NCBI GenBank assembly: GCA_014360055.1
Contig: JACIYH010000016.1
Location: 1-46,927, forward strand
DNA length: 46,927 nt
Origin: Bacillota bacterium
GTDB taxonomy: Bacteria; Bacillota; Sulfobacillia; JACIYH01
Direction of reading: 5' to 3'
The notes below the pieces were generated by a model that saw only the letters and a program-made list of their open reading frames with translations, had not been told where the DNA came from and did no database searches. The position numbers and the translations under genes were made by a program. The stretch's first letter is position 1; the number at the start of each line of letters is the position of its first letter. Shown piece after piece: positions 35,995 to 44,319 of this stretch.

Positions 35995-36843
35995 TCACAG
36001 TGCAACACGCAGGTGGCGCGCCAGGGCGTCGCGCCAGTGCGGGAGCCGGTAGCCCAGGACGTGCGGGAGCGGGAAAGGGTCGAGAACCGAGTAGCGCGGC
36101 CGCGCCGCAGGGCGCGAGAGGGCTGACGTGGGGACGGGCTCCACCCTGGCGGGCAAGCCTGCCAGCCTGACCGCGGCGCTGGCGAGCTCGTACCAGGTCG
36201 CCGAGCCCGTGTTGGTCACGTGGTAGGTGCCGTAGGCGCGGGTCCGGATCAGATCTGCGATGGCTCGGGCCAGATCTTCCGTGAAGGTGGGACACCCCCA
36301 CTGGTCGTCCACCACCGGGACGACCTCCCGCTCGCGGGCCAGCTGCAGGATCGTATCCACGAAGTTCCTGCCCCCGGGGCCGAAAAGCCAGCTGGTGCGG
36401 ACGATGTAATGGCGGTTGAGCAGCGACCGCACGTAATGCTCCCCCCAGGCCTTGCTCTTGCCGTACGCGTTGATGGGATCGCAGGGGTCCCAGATCTCGT
36501 ACGGCGTGCCCTTCTGGCCTGAAAACACGTAGTCGGTGCTGACCTGCACCAGGTCGGCACCCACGTCCAGGCAGGCGAGAGCCAGGTTCCTGGCTCCGAG
36601 AGCGTTCACCAGCATCGCCCGCTCCGGCTCGGACTCCGCCCTGTCGACATCGGTGTAGGCAGCGCAGTTGACCACCACGGCGGGTTTGAGCTCGGCGCAC
36701 GCCCCGCGTACGGCAGCCAGGTCAGTCACGTCGAGGGCCGCCCGATCAACGGGCACAGCCTCCCAGCCTGCGGCCGACAGAGCCGCCACCATCGCCCGGC
36801 CGAGCATCCCCGCCGCGCCTGTTACCACCACCCGTTCGGACAC
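35995..36843 (-). CDS. rfbD: dTDP-4-dehydrorhamnose reductase
   Basis: Last step of dTDP-L-rhamnose synthesis: NAD(P)H reduction of dTDP-4-keto-rhamnose. Extended SDR fold: VTGAAGMLGRAMV (nucleotide binding), NCAAYTDVDRAE, VSTDYVFSGQKGTPY, catalytic YGKSKAWGE (YxxxK), RTSWLFGPGGRNFV. 282 residues, usual length. The start is GTG at 36843. It is the fourth gene of the rfbB-rfbA-rfbC-rfbD group and is followed 59 nt later by the large glycan synthase. Confidence 0.95.
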   Translation of the reverse strand: MSERVVVTGAAGMLGRAMVAALSAAGWEAVPVDRAALDVTDLAAVRGACAELKPAVVVNCAAYTDVDRAESEPERAMLVNALGARNLALACLDVGADLVQVSTDYVFSGQKGTPYEIWDPCDPINAYGKSKAWGEHYVRSLLNRHYIVRTSWLFGPGGRNFVDTILQLAREREVVPVVDDQWGCPTFTEDLARAIADLIRTRAYGTYHVTNTGSATWYELASAAVRLAGLPARVEPVPTSALSRPAARPRYSVLDPFPLPHVLGYRLPHWRDALARHLRVAL

Positions 36844-36867
36844 TCGCCCACCCCCGAGGGGACCTGC

Positions 36868-37323
36868 TTATCTCATCCTCGTCGCCCAGTCGAACCCAAT
36901 GGACGGATCGTCATAAGGAATGCGTTTCTCGTCGGGATGTTCACGGTCGTAAGGCTCCGTGGTGGCGTAGATCACGATGGCCGGCTTCTCCCCCAGAGTG
37001 CGGTACCCGTGGGCCACGCCCGCGGGTATGAAGAGCACCATCGGATAATCCTCGCCCATGTAAAACACGTTCGTTTCCCCGTACGTCTGCGAGTCCTGCC
37101 TCAGGTCGTGCAGCACCACCTGAACGTTGCCGACGGGGAAGAACCAGAGGTCGTCCTGCTTCTCGTGATAGTGGAAGGCCTTGATCACCCCGGGGTAGGT
37201 CTTGGCCATGGAAAGCTGCCCGAACCTGGGCAGGAGGTCCTCGTCGGAGCGCACGATCTCCTGGAAGAACCCGCGGTCGTCCGGGTGACGAACCAATTGC
37301 TTCACTTTGACGCCGGCAATCAT
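36868..37323 (-). CDS. rfbC: dTDP-4-dehydrorhamnose 3,5-epimerase family protein
   Basis: Cupin-fold epimerase acting on dTDP-4-keto-6-deoxyglucose. 151 residues from the ATG at 37323, which follows GAGGAG by 6 nt and gives MIAGVKVKQLVRHPDDRGFF. Marks: VIKAFHYHEKQDDLWFFPVG, LFIPAGVAHGYRTL, and the closing KRIPYDDPSIGFDW. This belongs to the shorter cupin branch rather than the classical 180-residue RmlC. An ATG at 37419 overlapping the rfbA stop (ATGA) would add 32 unconserved residues; I prefer the later start. Position in a complete rhamnose set supports the role. Confidence 0.9.
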   Translation of the reverse strand: MIAGVKVKQLVRHPDDRGFFQEIVRSDEDLLPRFGQLSMAKTYPGVIKAFHYHEKQDDLWFFPVGNVQVVLHDLRQDSQTYGETNVFYMGEDYPMVLFIPAGVAHGYRTLGEKPAIVIYATTEPYDREHPDEKRIPYDDPSIGFDWATRMR

Positions 37324-37415
37324 GATATACTCCTCGCCCTCCCTGGCTTCCCGCGGATACGCGCAGTCGGCCAAATCCAGCACACCAAGCACATCCGGCC
37401 TCAGCCGACGGCCTG

Positions 37416-38483
37416 TCATACGGCTACTTCGGCCTCGTCTCCGAGGAACAGCCGCAGCGCCCGATGCCGGCTGTTGGCCCGCACCACCCGCACGCTCCTG
37501 CCAATGAGACTGTCTTCGATGGGCCCCACGTCGCACAGCTCGCACGAATCCAGAACCACGGAGTGCTCTATGGACACGCCCCGGAGCTTGCTCCCGTCCC
37601 CGACGGCGGTGAACGGTCCCACGAAGCAATCTTCCAGGTATGCCCCCCGCCCTATAACCGCGGGGCCCCTCACCACACTGCGCCGGATGCACGCTCCCTC
37701 CCCAACTTCCACCCGTCCCACCACCTGGCTCTCCCCGCCCACTTCCCCGGCGATGTAGCGGCAGGCATAGTGGTCCAGCACCACCCGGTTCGCTTCCAGG
37801 AGGTCATCCTTCTTGCCCGTGTCCAGCCACCATCCTTCGAGGATGCGGGCCCGGACCTTCCCGCCCAGGGCGATCAGTTCCTGAATGGCATCGGTGATCT
37901 CCAGTTCCCCCCGCCACGAAGGCGCAATACGGGATATGGCCTCGTGGACGCGGGGCGAAAACACATACACTCCCACCAGGGCCAGGTTGCTGGGCGGATC
38001 CCGCGGCTTTTCCACCAACCGCGTTACCCGGCCCCCTCCGTCCAACACCGCCACCCCGAAGGCACGCGGGTCCACCACCTCCTTCAAAAGCAAGGCAGCG
38101 TCTTCCCCCGCGCCAGCGAACTCTTCTACGAGCTCGCCCACCCCGCCCTGGACGAGGTTGTCGCCCAGGAACATGAGGAAGGGATCCGTCCCCAGGAACG
38201 GGGCGGCGGTCTTGACGGCGTGGGCGAGCCCAGCGGGCTGTTCCTGCACTATGTAGGTGATCCGCAGGCCCCACCGTGAACCATCCCCGAGGGAAGCCCT
38301 GATGGCGTCGCCCGTCTCAGGTGCGACTATGACACCCACGTCGCTCAGGCCGGCGTCAGCCACCTGAGCCATAACGAAGTGCAGGATGGGCTTGTTGGCC
38401 ACCGGCACCAGCTGCTTGGGCATGGTGTAGGTGAGCGGTCGCAGCCTCGTGCCTTTTCCACCTGCCAGGACCAGCGCCTTCAC
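37416..38483 (-). CDS. rfbA: Glucose-1-phosphate thymidylyltransferase, long form
   Basis: Makes dTDP-glucose from glucose-1-phosphate and dTTP. 355 residues from the GTG at 38483, with GGGAGGGGGG upstream. Nucleotidyltransferase core: [46 protein letters not shown]. The C-terminal 110 residues form a left-handed beta-helix of hexapeptides ([20 protein letters not shown]). This long form is typical of Gram-positives and archaea, unlike the approximately 290-residue RmlA of enterics. The start overlaps the rfbB stop in a GTGA arrangement. Confidence 0.93.
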   Translation of the reverse strand: MKALVLAGGKGTRLRPLTYTMPKQLVPVANKPILHFVMAQVADAGLSDVGVIVAPETGDAIRASLGDGSRWGLRITYIVQEQPAGLAHAVKTAAPFLGTDPFLMFLGDNLVQGGVGELVEEFAGAGEDAALLLKEVVDPRAFGVAVLDGGGRVTRLVEKPRDPPSNLALVGVYVFSPRVHEAISRIAPSWRGELEITDAIQELIALGGKVRARILEGWWLDTGKKDDLLEANRVVLDHYACRYIAGEVGGESQVVGRVEVGEGACIRRSVVRGPAVIGRGAYLEDCFVGPFTAVGDGSKLRGVSIEHSVVLDSCELCDVGPIEDSLIGRSVRVVRANSRHRALRLFLGDEAEVAV

Positions 38484-39505
38484 TCCAGCCCCCCTCCCCA
38501 CCGGCGGGAGTACACCGCCTCGTAGTAATCGCGGTAGGCCCCGCTTCGCACCCGCCTCCACCAGCCCTCGTTGGCCACGTACCAGTCGATCACCTCGGGC
38601 AGAGCCTCCGCCAGGGGACGGGTGGGGACCCACCCCAGTTCCCTCCTGATCCGGGAGGCATCAATGGCGTAGCGGCGGTCATGGCCCGGCCGGTCGGACA
38701 CGAATTGTATCAGAGATTCGCTCTTTCCAAGCAGCAGAAGTATCCGGCGGACCAGATCGATGTTCCGGACCTCGCAACCCGCACCGATGTTGTAGATCTC
38801 GCCCGGGCTACCCCGCTCGATCACGGCGGCGATGGCCCGGCAATGGTCTTCCACGTGGATCCAGTCCCTGATGTTCCGGCCATCCCCGTAGACCGGTATA
38901 GGGAGATCCTGGATGGCGTTCGTTATCACCAGGGGAATGAGTTTCTCCGGGAACTGGTAGGGCCCGAAGTTGTTGCAGCAGCGCGTGATTATCACCGGCA
39001 CGCGGTAAGTGTTCCACCACGCCCGGGCCAACATGTCGGCGGCAGCCTTGCTCGCCGCGTAGGGACTGTTGGGTGCGAGCGGACTGTCCTCGGTAAACGG
39101 AGGCTCACACTCCTCGAGCGACCCGTACACTTCGTCCGTGGAAACCTGGACCAAGAGAACGACGCCGTGACTTCGCGCTGCATCCAGCAGGACCTGGGTG
39201 CCCAGCACGTTGGTGCGCATGAAGGGGGCAGGATCGAGGATGCTGCGGTCGACGTGCGACTCGGCGGCAAAATTGACCACCACATCGAACCCCTGCGAGA
39301 ATACGGCCTCGACCGCAACTGGATCGGCTATGTCGCCCCGTACGAACGAGTAGCGTCCCTCATCAATTCCCGCCAGGTTCTCCAGGTTACCTGCATACGT
39401 GAGTTTGTCAAAGTTCACCACATACCAATCCGGGTACACTCTGAGGCAGTACCGGATGAAGTTGGAACCTATAAAGCCCGCTCCGCCCGTCACCAGGACC
39501 CTCAT
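38480..39505 (-). CDS. rfbB: dTDP-glucose 4,6-dehydratase
   Basis: Second step of the dTDP-rhamnose pathway. 341 residues from the ATG at 39505: [15 protein letters not shown] (NAD binding), [35 protein letters not shown] (YxxxK), [31 protein letters not shown]. The ATG overlaps the csrA stop (ATGA), so it should be translated by ribosomes leaving csrA. The track ORF starting at 39553 extends into csrA in another frame. Coupling of a sugar-nucleotide gene to csrA is unusual. Confidence 0.96.
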   Translation of the reverse strand: MRVLVTGGAGFIGSNFIRYCLRVYPDWYVVNFDKLTYAGNLENLAGIDEGRYSFVRGDIADPVAVEAVFSQGFDVVVNFAAESHVDRSILDPAPFMRTNVLGTQVLLDAARSHGVVLLVQVSTDEVYGSLEECEPPFTEDSPLAPNSPYAASKAAADMLARAWWNTYRVPVIITRCCNNFGPYQFPEKLIPLVITNAIQDLPIPVYGDGRNIRDWIHVEDHCRAIAAVIERGSPGEIYNIGAGCEVRNIDLVRRILLLLGKSESLIQFVSDRPGHDRRYAIDASRIRRELGWVPTRPLAEALPEVIDWYVANEGWWRRVRSGAYRDYYEAVYSRRWGGGLE

Positions 39506-39786
39506 GGCTGCTCGCCCCCGGCGGCGGCCCCGTCCCGGCCTCCGGAGAGACAAAACCGCACGAACTCCGCCATGCTACCCGCCGCGTCGGCGAGGCCCAT
39601 CTGCGCCAGGCAGGCCTCGCGGTTGCTGGCGGCGGTGGCGTGCACGATCTCCTCTCGAAGGATGGAAACGCCCCGGGGGGCGTCGATGCCCAGGCGGACC
39701 TGGCCGTCGCGCACCTCCAGGACGGTTATGCGGATCGTGTCGCCGATAAGGATGCTCTGGTGGAGCTTACGGGCAAGGACCAGCAC
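39502..39786 (-). CDS. csrA: Carbon storage / flagellin translation regulator CsrA
   Basis: RNA-binding repressor that blocks ribosome access at GGA motifs. N-terminal MLVLARKLHQSILIGDTIRI and the second RNA-contact strand DAPRGVSILREEI are intact. At 94 residues it is about 20 longer than most, with a loose C-terminal tail ending GGEQP. It overlaps the fliW 3' end by 61 nt and rfbB by 4 nt. In B. subtilis CsrA represses hag until FliW, released from flagellin binding, sequesters it; all three partners are here. Confidence 0.96.
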   Translation of the reverse strand: MLVLARKLHQSILIGDTIRITVLEVRDGQVRLGIDAPRGVSILREEIVHATAASNREACLAQMGLADAAGSMAEFVRFCLSGGRDGAAAGGEQP

Positions 39787-40277
39787 AGCAGTCGCCCTCC
39801 CTGGCTATCTGACCATCCCTGGCCGGACACTTCCCCTGCCTGCTGCAGCGACTCCCAAAGAAGATGGCGGAAGGAATAACGATCGTCGGACAGGACGACC
39901 TGCCTCCCCAGGCGTGCGGACACGTTGAGCGCGAGCGGCGCCCGCAGGTTCACCCACGCCTGGCGCGGGTCGCCCGGCACGGTGACGATGGCGTACAGCA
40001 GGGGCCGGTGCCCGGGGGGAAGCTCCAGGCAGGCGAGCTCGGCCTCCGGGAGAGCGGGGTCATAGCCGCTTGCCACCAGCCCCGCATCGATGATCACGAA
40101 AGCTACCTCGGGTTCGTTGAGGGACTGGAGCCACAGAAAGGGGCGGGCGTTTTCGTCGTCGATGAGGACGAACTCCCGCGACCGTGGGAACCCGGGCAGG
40201 GGCACCGGCCATCGCCACACCAGTTCGTCGGGGACTCTGAGGACGCCGAACCTGCGCGTCAGCACTCGCACGGCCAT
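39726..40277 (-). CDS. fliW: Flagellar assembly factor FliW
   Basis: Binds flagellin or CsrA alternatively, so linking flagellin export to hag translation. Beta-barrel protein with TRRFGVLRVPDELVWRWPVP, PGFPRSREFVLIDDENARPF, LWLQSLNEPEVAFVIIDAG, LYAIVTVPGDPRQAWVNLRA. 183 residues from the ATG at 40277, against about 150 in most homologues; the extra C-terminus is the part that overlaps csrA. The GTG at 40271 is an alternative with better spacing from GGAGTG. The track ORF starts 19 codons too early. Confidence 0.94.
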   Translation of the reverse strand: MAVRVLTRRFGVLRVPDELVWRWPVPLPGFPRSREFVLIDDENARPFLWLQSLNEPEVAFVIIDAGLVASGYDPALPEAELACLELPPGHRPLLYAIVTVPGDPRQAWVNLRAPLALNVSARLGRQVVLSDDRYSFRHLLWESLQQAGEVSGQGWSDSQGGRLLCWSLPVSSTRASLSATRSA

Positions 40278-40348
40278 CACTCCACGCGCTGGGCTACCGT
40301 CGTCCCGGGGGCGGAAGCGCGCCCGCGGGCCCAACCGATCCTCAATGT

Positions 40349-40376
40349 GTATCGACTCACTCGCCCCTTCTCTATA
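40349..40376 (-). promoter_or_regulatory. Candidate sigma-D promoter of fliW-csrA-rfb
   Basis: On the minus strand TATA (40373-40376) in place of TAAA, 16 nt, GTCGATAC (40349-40356), which matches GCCGATAA at 6/8. It lies about 70 nt before fliW. The -10 box is nearly the same as that of the flagellin promoter. If real, it would place csrA and the coupled rhamnose genes in the late flagellar regulon. Confidence 0.5.
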
Positions 40377-40459
40377 GGCCGGTCTTGCACGGGCGCGTCC
40401 GCCGGGTCAAGCAGGCGGTGGACGCCCACGGCCACCCGACGGGCCCGGGAAAACGGGCT

Positions 40460-41350
40460 TCAGCGGAGGAAGTCCAGCAGGCTGGGCTGGATGATGCGGG
40501 CGCCAGCCTCCAGGGCGGCGCGGTAGGCGGCCTCGGTGCTGGTGAGGCGCACGATCACCTCGGCCATGTCGGCGTCTTCCGTCTCGGAAAGGAGCGAGGT
40601 GACCTCGTACACGCTGTCCTGCAAGCGCGAGCGCGTGGCCTCTATCCGGTGGGCGTCGGCGCCCACCTGGGCCCTTTCCTGGAGGATGGCGTCAAGGGCG
40701 CCGTCCAGGTCGTCCAGTACGCCGGGCGGCACCGTACCACCCGTGCTAATGGCGGTGTCGAGCGCGTGCACGAAGGTGGCGGTGGTCACCATGGCCCGCT
40801 GCAACGCACCGTCGCCCGGCCGGTTGACCTGGACGGTGATACCGGAACCCACCTCGCGCCATATGGGCCTCGCGTCGCCGTTGTAAGAAACAGGACTGGT
40901 AGGGTTTCCGGTCAGGGTGAAAGGCGGGGTAAGCGTTTGCTGACCGGCGAAAATATAGCGATCGGCGTACTGCGTGTTGCCGATGGCCACCAGTTGCTCG
41001 AGCAGCCGGGAGACTTCGGCATGCACCGCCTGCAGGGTAGAGCGGGGCACGGTACCCAGGGTGGAAACCGCCAGTTCGCGGACCCGCTGGATGACGTCAC
41101 CGGCCTGGCCCAGGGCGGCGTCGGTAATCTCCAGCCAGTTGGAGGCGTCGTCGGCGTTGGCCAGGTACCGGTTGATCCGGTTGAGTTCGCTGCGCAGGCT
41201 GAGGGAGCGGACCACGCCCACGGGATCGTCTGATGGACGCAGCAGCCTCTTTCCCGAGGACAGCTCCCGCTCGTAGCGGGAAAGGCGTGACCAGGTGCTG
41301 CGCAGGTCCGCCAGCACACCGTCGATCATCATCCCCGTGGTTACCCGCAA
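40460..41350 (-). CDS. flgL: Flagellar hook-filament junction protein FlgL
   Basis: HAP3, joins FlgK to the filament. 296 residues from the TTG at 41350, giving LRVTTGMMIDGVLADL, aligned with the R-I-T-x-x-M-M start of FlgL. Flagellin-like N-terminus (RYERELSSGKRLLRPSDDPV) and C-terminus (EDADMAEVIVRLTSTEAAYRA). No Met is available at this position; the track start adds 48 unconserved residues. A space of 165 nt without a gene separates it from flgK. Confidence 0.94.
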   Translation of the reverse strand: MRVTTGMMIDGVLADLRSTWSRLSRYERELSSGKRLLRPSDDPVGVVRSLSLRSELNRINRYLANADDASNWLEITDAALGQAGDVIQRVRELAVSTLGTVPRSTLQAVHAEVSRLLEQLVAIGNTQYADRYIFAGQQTLTPPFTLTGNPTSPVSYNGDARPIWREVGSGITVQVNRPGDGALQRAMVTTATFVHALDTAISTGGTVPPGVLDDLDGALDAILQERAQVGADAHRIEATRSRLQDSVYEVTSLLSETEDADMAEVIVRLTSTEAAYRAALEAGARIIQPSLLDFLR

Positions 41351-41515
41351 CCACCGCACCCCCGTTCTCCCGGCCCAGCCTGCCGCCCCCCAATGACGCT
41401 GCTGCCGTCGCAGGGTACCGGCGACTCCCCCACACCGCTGCCCGTCCGGAAACCTGCCCCGGGTGCGCCGCGCCCGCTCCGCACGCGGATACACGGTCCG
41501 GGGCTTCCCCGGCGC

Positions 41516-42922
41516 TTAACGGCCGACCAGGCCGGTGCCCTCGATCAGGGAACGCAGCATTTCGTCCAGTGTGGTGATCACCCGGGCGGCTGCCGCGTAG
41601 GCATGCTGGTACCTGATGAGGTTGGTCACTTCCTCGTCCAGCGACACGCCCATCGCCGACTGGCGCTGGTGCTCCATCTGCTGCAGGAGGGCGCTCTGGT
41701 TCTCGCTCAGCCGGACTGCTTCCCGCGCCTGCACCCCGATGGTCCCGATGACTGAGCGAAAGAAGTCGTCGATCGTGCCCTGGTCGAGGATCTTCTCCCT
41801 TTGCAAGGCCGCTATCCTGAGAGCGTTTTCGCCGTTGCCGGGGACAGCCTCGCTGGTAGAAGCAGCGATGTTCCCCAGCTCAGTCAGGATGTCGGGCGCG
41901 AGGGCCATATTGGCCGCCGTGCACCCGTCGGCGAAGAAGTACTTCTTGGTGGAGCCTGGAGCGAGGCCCCACCCGTTCCAGTGAAGATCGTTGACCTGAT
42001 CGCGGATGGTGGTGGCCAGGCGGTCGAGGTCGGCCATGAGGCCCGGGACGATCTTGTCGCGGGCCTCCAGGTAGCCCTGCAGTTCACCGCCGCCGGGCTG
42101 CACGGCCAGGCCGGTGTCGGCCCAGACCACCCTGCTCTGGTTGGGGGAATCCGGGTTGGGCTCGACTTCCATGGGGGCGACGCGGAAGCGGTCCACCAGG
42201 ACCATGCCGGCTATGGCCACGGTGGCCACCCCCTGCTCGTCGACCCGCACCACCAGATCGGCCAGGCGGGCCATCTGCTCGATGAGCAGGTCGCGCCGGT
42301 CGAGGAGGTCGTTGGGCGCTTGTCGGTTGGCGGCAGCCAGGGAGATCTGCTCGTTCAGCGCGGCCACCTGCCGGGCCAGGTTGTTCAGTTCGTCCACCTT
42401 GACGGCGAGGGAGCGGTCGAGGTCTCCCTGCAGGTCCCACAACTGGCGGTGGAGGTGGCGGAAGGTATCCGCCAGGGCCTGTCCCTTCTGCCGCACCAGG
42501 GCGCGGGCGGCCAGGCTCTCCGGATTGTTGGCCAGCTCCTGCCAGCTGGCCCAGAACTCGTCCAGCACCGTGCGCAGGCCGGCATCGGAGGGCTCGTTGA
42601 AGATGGCCTCCACCTTGGCGAGGGCGTCCCGGCGCACCTCCCAGCAGCCGAGGAGTTGCAGGTCTGCTCGCACCTGCGCATCCAGGAAGAGGTCACGCAC
42701 CCTGCGCACCTGGACCAGCTCCACCCCGCGCCCGAGGTAGGTGCTCCATCCCGTGCCGGGCACCGCCGCGGGGGCGGGGCGGGCTGGCTCCAGCACGGGC
42801 CGCTGGCGCGCGAACCCCGGGGTATTGGCGTTGGCCACGTTATGGGCCGCCACCTCGAGGGCCCGCTGCTGGGCCCGGAGGGCCGAGAGTGCTATGTGAA
42901 GGCCGTCAAAGGTGGATGGCAC
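41516..42922 (-). CDS. flgK: Flagellar hook-associated protein FlgK
   Basis: HAP1, the first junction protein on the hook. 468 residues. N-terminal rod/hook motif FDGLHIALSALRAQQRALEVAAHNVANANTPGF, where A-N-x-x-T-P-G-F is diagnostic, a long helical middle (VDELNNLARQVAALNEQISL), and the C-terminal flagellar basal-body motif VSLDEEVTNLIRYQHAYAAA with a final EMLRSLIEG helix. It is somewhat shorter than enteric FlgK, as is usual in Firmicutes. Order flgN-flgK-flgL is as in B. subtilis. Confidence 0.96.
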   Translation of the reverse strand: MPSTFDGLHIALSALRAQQRALEVAAHNVANANTPGFARQRPVLEPARPAPAAVPGTGWSTYLGRGVELVQVRRVRDLFLDAQVRADLQLLGCWEVRRDALAKVEAIFNEPSDAGLRTVLDEFWASWQELANNPESLAARALVRQKGQALADTFRHLHRQLWDLQGDLDRSLAVKVDELNNLARQVAALNEQISLAAANRQAPNDLLDRRDLLIEQMARLADLVVRVDEQGVATVAIAGMVLVDRFRVAPMEVEPNPDSPNQSRVVWADTGLAVQPGGGELQGYLEARDKIVPGLMADLDRLATTIRDQVNDLHWNGWGLAPGSTKKYFFADGCTAANMALAPDILTELGNIAASTSEAVPGNGENALRIAALQREKILDQGTIDDFFRSVIGTIGVQAREAVRLSENQSALLQQMEHQRQSAMGVSLDEEVTNLIRYQHAYAAAARVITTLDEMLRSLIEGTGLVGR

Positions 42923-42958
42923 CGCCCCGACCTCCTCTCGCTCTCACGGCAGTGTTCC

Positions 42959-43462
42959 TCATGCCCTGCGGTCGACGGCCCGCGGGGTGCTGTGCCGCCG
43001 GTGCCCGCTGGCGCTGTAACCCGGACTGGCGGCCCCGGGCAGGATCAGGTCAAGGGTGTGCCTGACCAGGGCCAGGGCACGCTTGAGCAGCCGGGCGTTC
43101 TCCTCGTTCACCTCGTGCAGGTCAAGGACCAGGCGTTCCAGAGAAGCCCGCAGGTCGGCCAACCGGGCGGCCTCATCCCACTCGTTCTGGCGGCAGCGCT
43201 CCTCGATACGGGTCAGGCTGAGGGACTCCACCGGTACGCCCCACGCCCGTGCCAGGGACTCGGTCACCTCGGCCCGCTCCCCCTCGAGCTGACCGGCCCG
43301 GTGCACCAGCGCCTGCTGGACTTCCAGCAGGGCCTCCAGCCCCGGGAGATCCCCCTTTACCACCAGATCCTTCTGCCTGCGAGCCAGACTGAGGAGGTCG
43401 CCGTAGACCTCCCCGTGCGCCTCCAGGACACGGATCAGACGGGACACGAGGGCCTTTTCCAT
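42959..43462 (-). CDS. flgN: Flagellar export chaperone FlgN
   Basis: Chaperone for FlgK and FlgL. 167 residues from the ATG at 43462 (MEKALVSRLIRVLEAHGEVY); GAGGT lies about 10 nt upstream. It is an almost fully helical FlgN fold: LLSLARRQKDLVVKGDLPGL, VQQALVHRAGQLEGER, LHEVNEENARLLKRAL, ending with a loose basic tail. The position between flgM and flgK agrees with B. subtilis yvyG, now called flgN. Confidence 0.88.
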   Translation of the reverse strand: MEKALVSRLIRVLEAHGEVYGDLLSLARRQKDLVVKGDLPGLEALLEVQQALVHRAGQLEGERAEVTESLARAWGVPVESLSLTRIEERCRQNEWDEAARLADLRASLERLVLDLHEVNEENARLLKRALALVRHTLDLILPGAASPGYSASGHRRHSTPRAVDRRA

Positions 43463-43499
43463 GGCTCCGGACCTCACCCGGGGCGCTCCGCGCCTCCGC

Positions 43500-43805
43500 T
43501 CACTGCAAATGGTCTGCCAGGAACCTCGCTACCATCTTGTCGGCCACTTCTCGGGCCGGGACGTGGTAGCGGCCATCCTTTAGAGCCTGGGCCACCTGCC
43601 TGACCAGGTCTTCCCTGACCTCGGGCAGTTGCTTCACCAGTTGGGCCAGACGCGCCAGTTCCCGGGCATCCGCGGAAAGCTCCAGGCGGTCGCTCTGCGC
43701 GCGCGCCCGCCTGGCCCCGTCAGTCCGCAGCCCGGTTTCGAGCCCCTCCAGCCGCTTCTGGTATGCCTCGATCACGCTCTGGATCTGCCGGTCCGATATC
43801 TTCAC
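43500..43805 (-). CDS. flgM: Anti-sigma-28 factor FlgM
   Basis: Holds sigma-D inactive until the hook is complete. 101 residues from the GTG at 43805, preceded by GGGGGGA at 8 nt. VKISDRQIQSVIEAYQKRLE is the usual N-terminus; the C-terminal sigma-binding helices contain LELSADARELARLAQLVKQL and VRQVAQALKDGRYHVPAREVADKMV. A strong sigma-D promoter is just upstream, so sigma-D would drive its own inhibitor. The sigma-D gene itself is not in the window. Confidence 0.93.
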   Translation of the reverse strand: MKISDRQIQSVIEAYQKRLEGLETGLRTDGARRARAQSDRLELSADARELARLAQLVKQLPEVREDLVRQVAQALKDGRYHVPAREVADKMVARFLADHLQ

Positions 43806-43833
43806 GCACAGTCCCCCCGGAGGGTGTCTCCCA

Positions 43834-44304
43834 TCATTTATCGTCACGGGTGAGGCGTCTCTTTACCAGGTCGGCCACGTACATCCGCCCCCGCACCACA
43901 CCCTCGGGAGGTGCCGGCCCATCCGCTGCCGGCGACCCGCTGGAGGGCGTCCCTTCCTCCCGCACCGCGGATGCGGCGCGGTCCACCTCGCGCGCGAGTT
44001 CACGGGAACAGTCCCCGCACAGTTGCCCATCATCGATGGGGGCTCCGCAGCGCTGGCACGAGAGCAGGCCCTTGAGGCCGCCGGTCGCCACCAGCCGGCC
44101 CTGGCGCATGAACGAGAGGACCAGTTCCGCGGAAACGCCGGTGGCCTCGACCACTTCCTCCAGGGTGGCGGAGGGAGACGTGCGCAGAAAGCGCCTCACG
44201 CGTTCGAACTGGTCCTCCTCGTCCGCCACACAGCGGGGGCAGATGTCCCTGCCCCGATACACGAAGACGCTGCCACACCTGGGACAGTTGCGGATGTCCT
44301 CCAT
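43834..44304 (-). CDS. yvyF: Flagellar operon protein YvyF / TIGR03826 family
   Basis: 156 residues from the ATG at 44304 (GAGGGA about 10 nt upstream). Two zinc-ribbon pairs, NCPRCGSVFV...ICPRC near the start and CQRCGAPIDDGQLCGDC in the middle, flank a winged-helix-like segment (ATLEEVVEATGVSAELVLSFM). This is the layout of YvyF of B. subtilis, found between comFC and flgM. The function is not established; a regulatory role in flagellar expression is inferred from fold and place. The tail after residue 110 is Ser/Pro-rich. Confidence 0.9.
   Translation of the reverse strand: MEDIRNCPRCGSVFVYRGRDICPRCVADEEDQFERVRRFLRTSPSATLEEVVEATGVSAELVLSFMRQGRLVATGGLKGLLSCQRCGAPIDDGQLCGDCSRELAREVDRAASAVREEGTPSSGSPAADGPAPPEGVVRGRMYVADLVKRRLTRDDK
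43838..43865 (-). promoter_or_regulatory. Sigma-D (sigma-28) promoter of flgM-flgN-flgK-flgL
   Basis: On the minus strand TAAA (43862-43865), 16 nt, GACGATAA (43838-43845); seven of eight bases match GCCGATAA. The start would be near 43831, about 26 nt before the flgM GTG. It overlaps the 3' end of yvyF. B. subtilis has a sigma-D promoter at the same place. Confidence 0.7.
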
Positions 44305-44319
44305 GTGCTGCATCCCTCG

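Noticed and set aside
35939-36700. 253-residue minus-strand ORF over rfbD
   Set aside because: Alternative frame of rfbD, Gly/Arg/Pro-rich; rfbD has all SDR motifs.
41351-41515. Gene or sigma-D promoter between flgK and flgL
   Set aside because: No TAAA or CGAT box and no plausible small ORF; only a CCGGGG/CCCCGG stem after flgK without a T tract.
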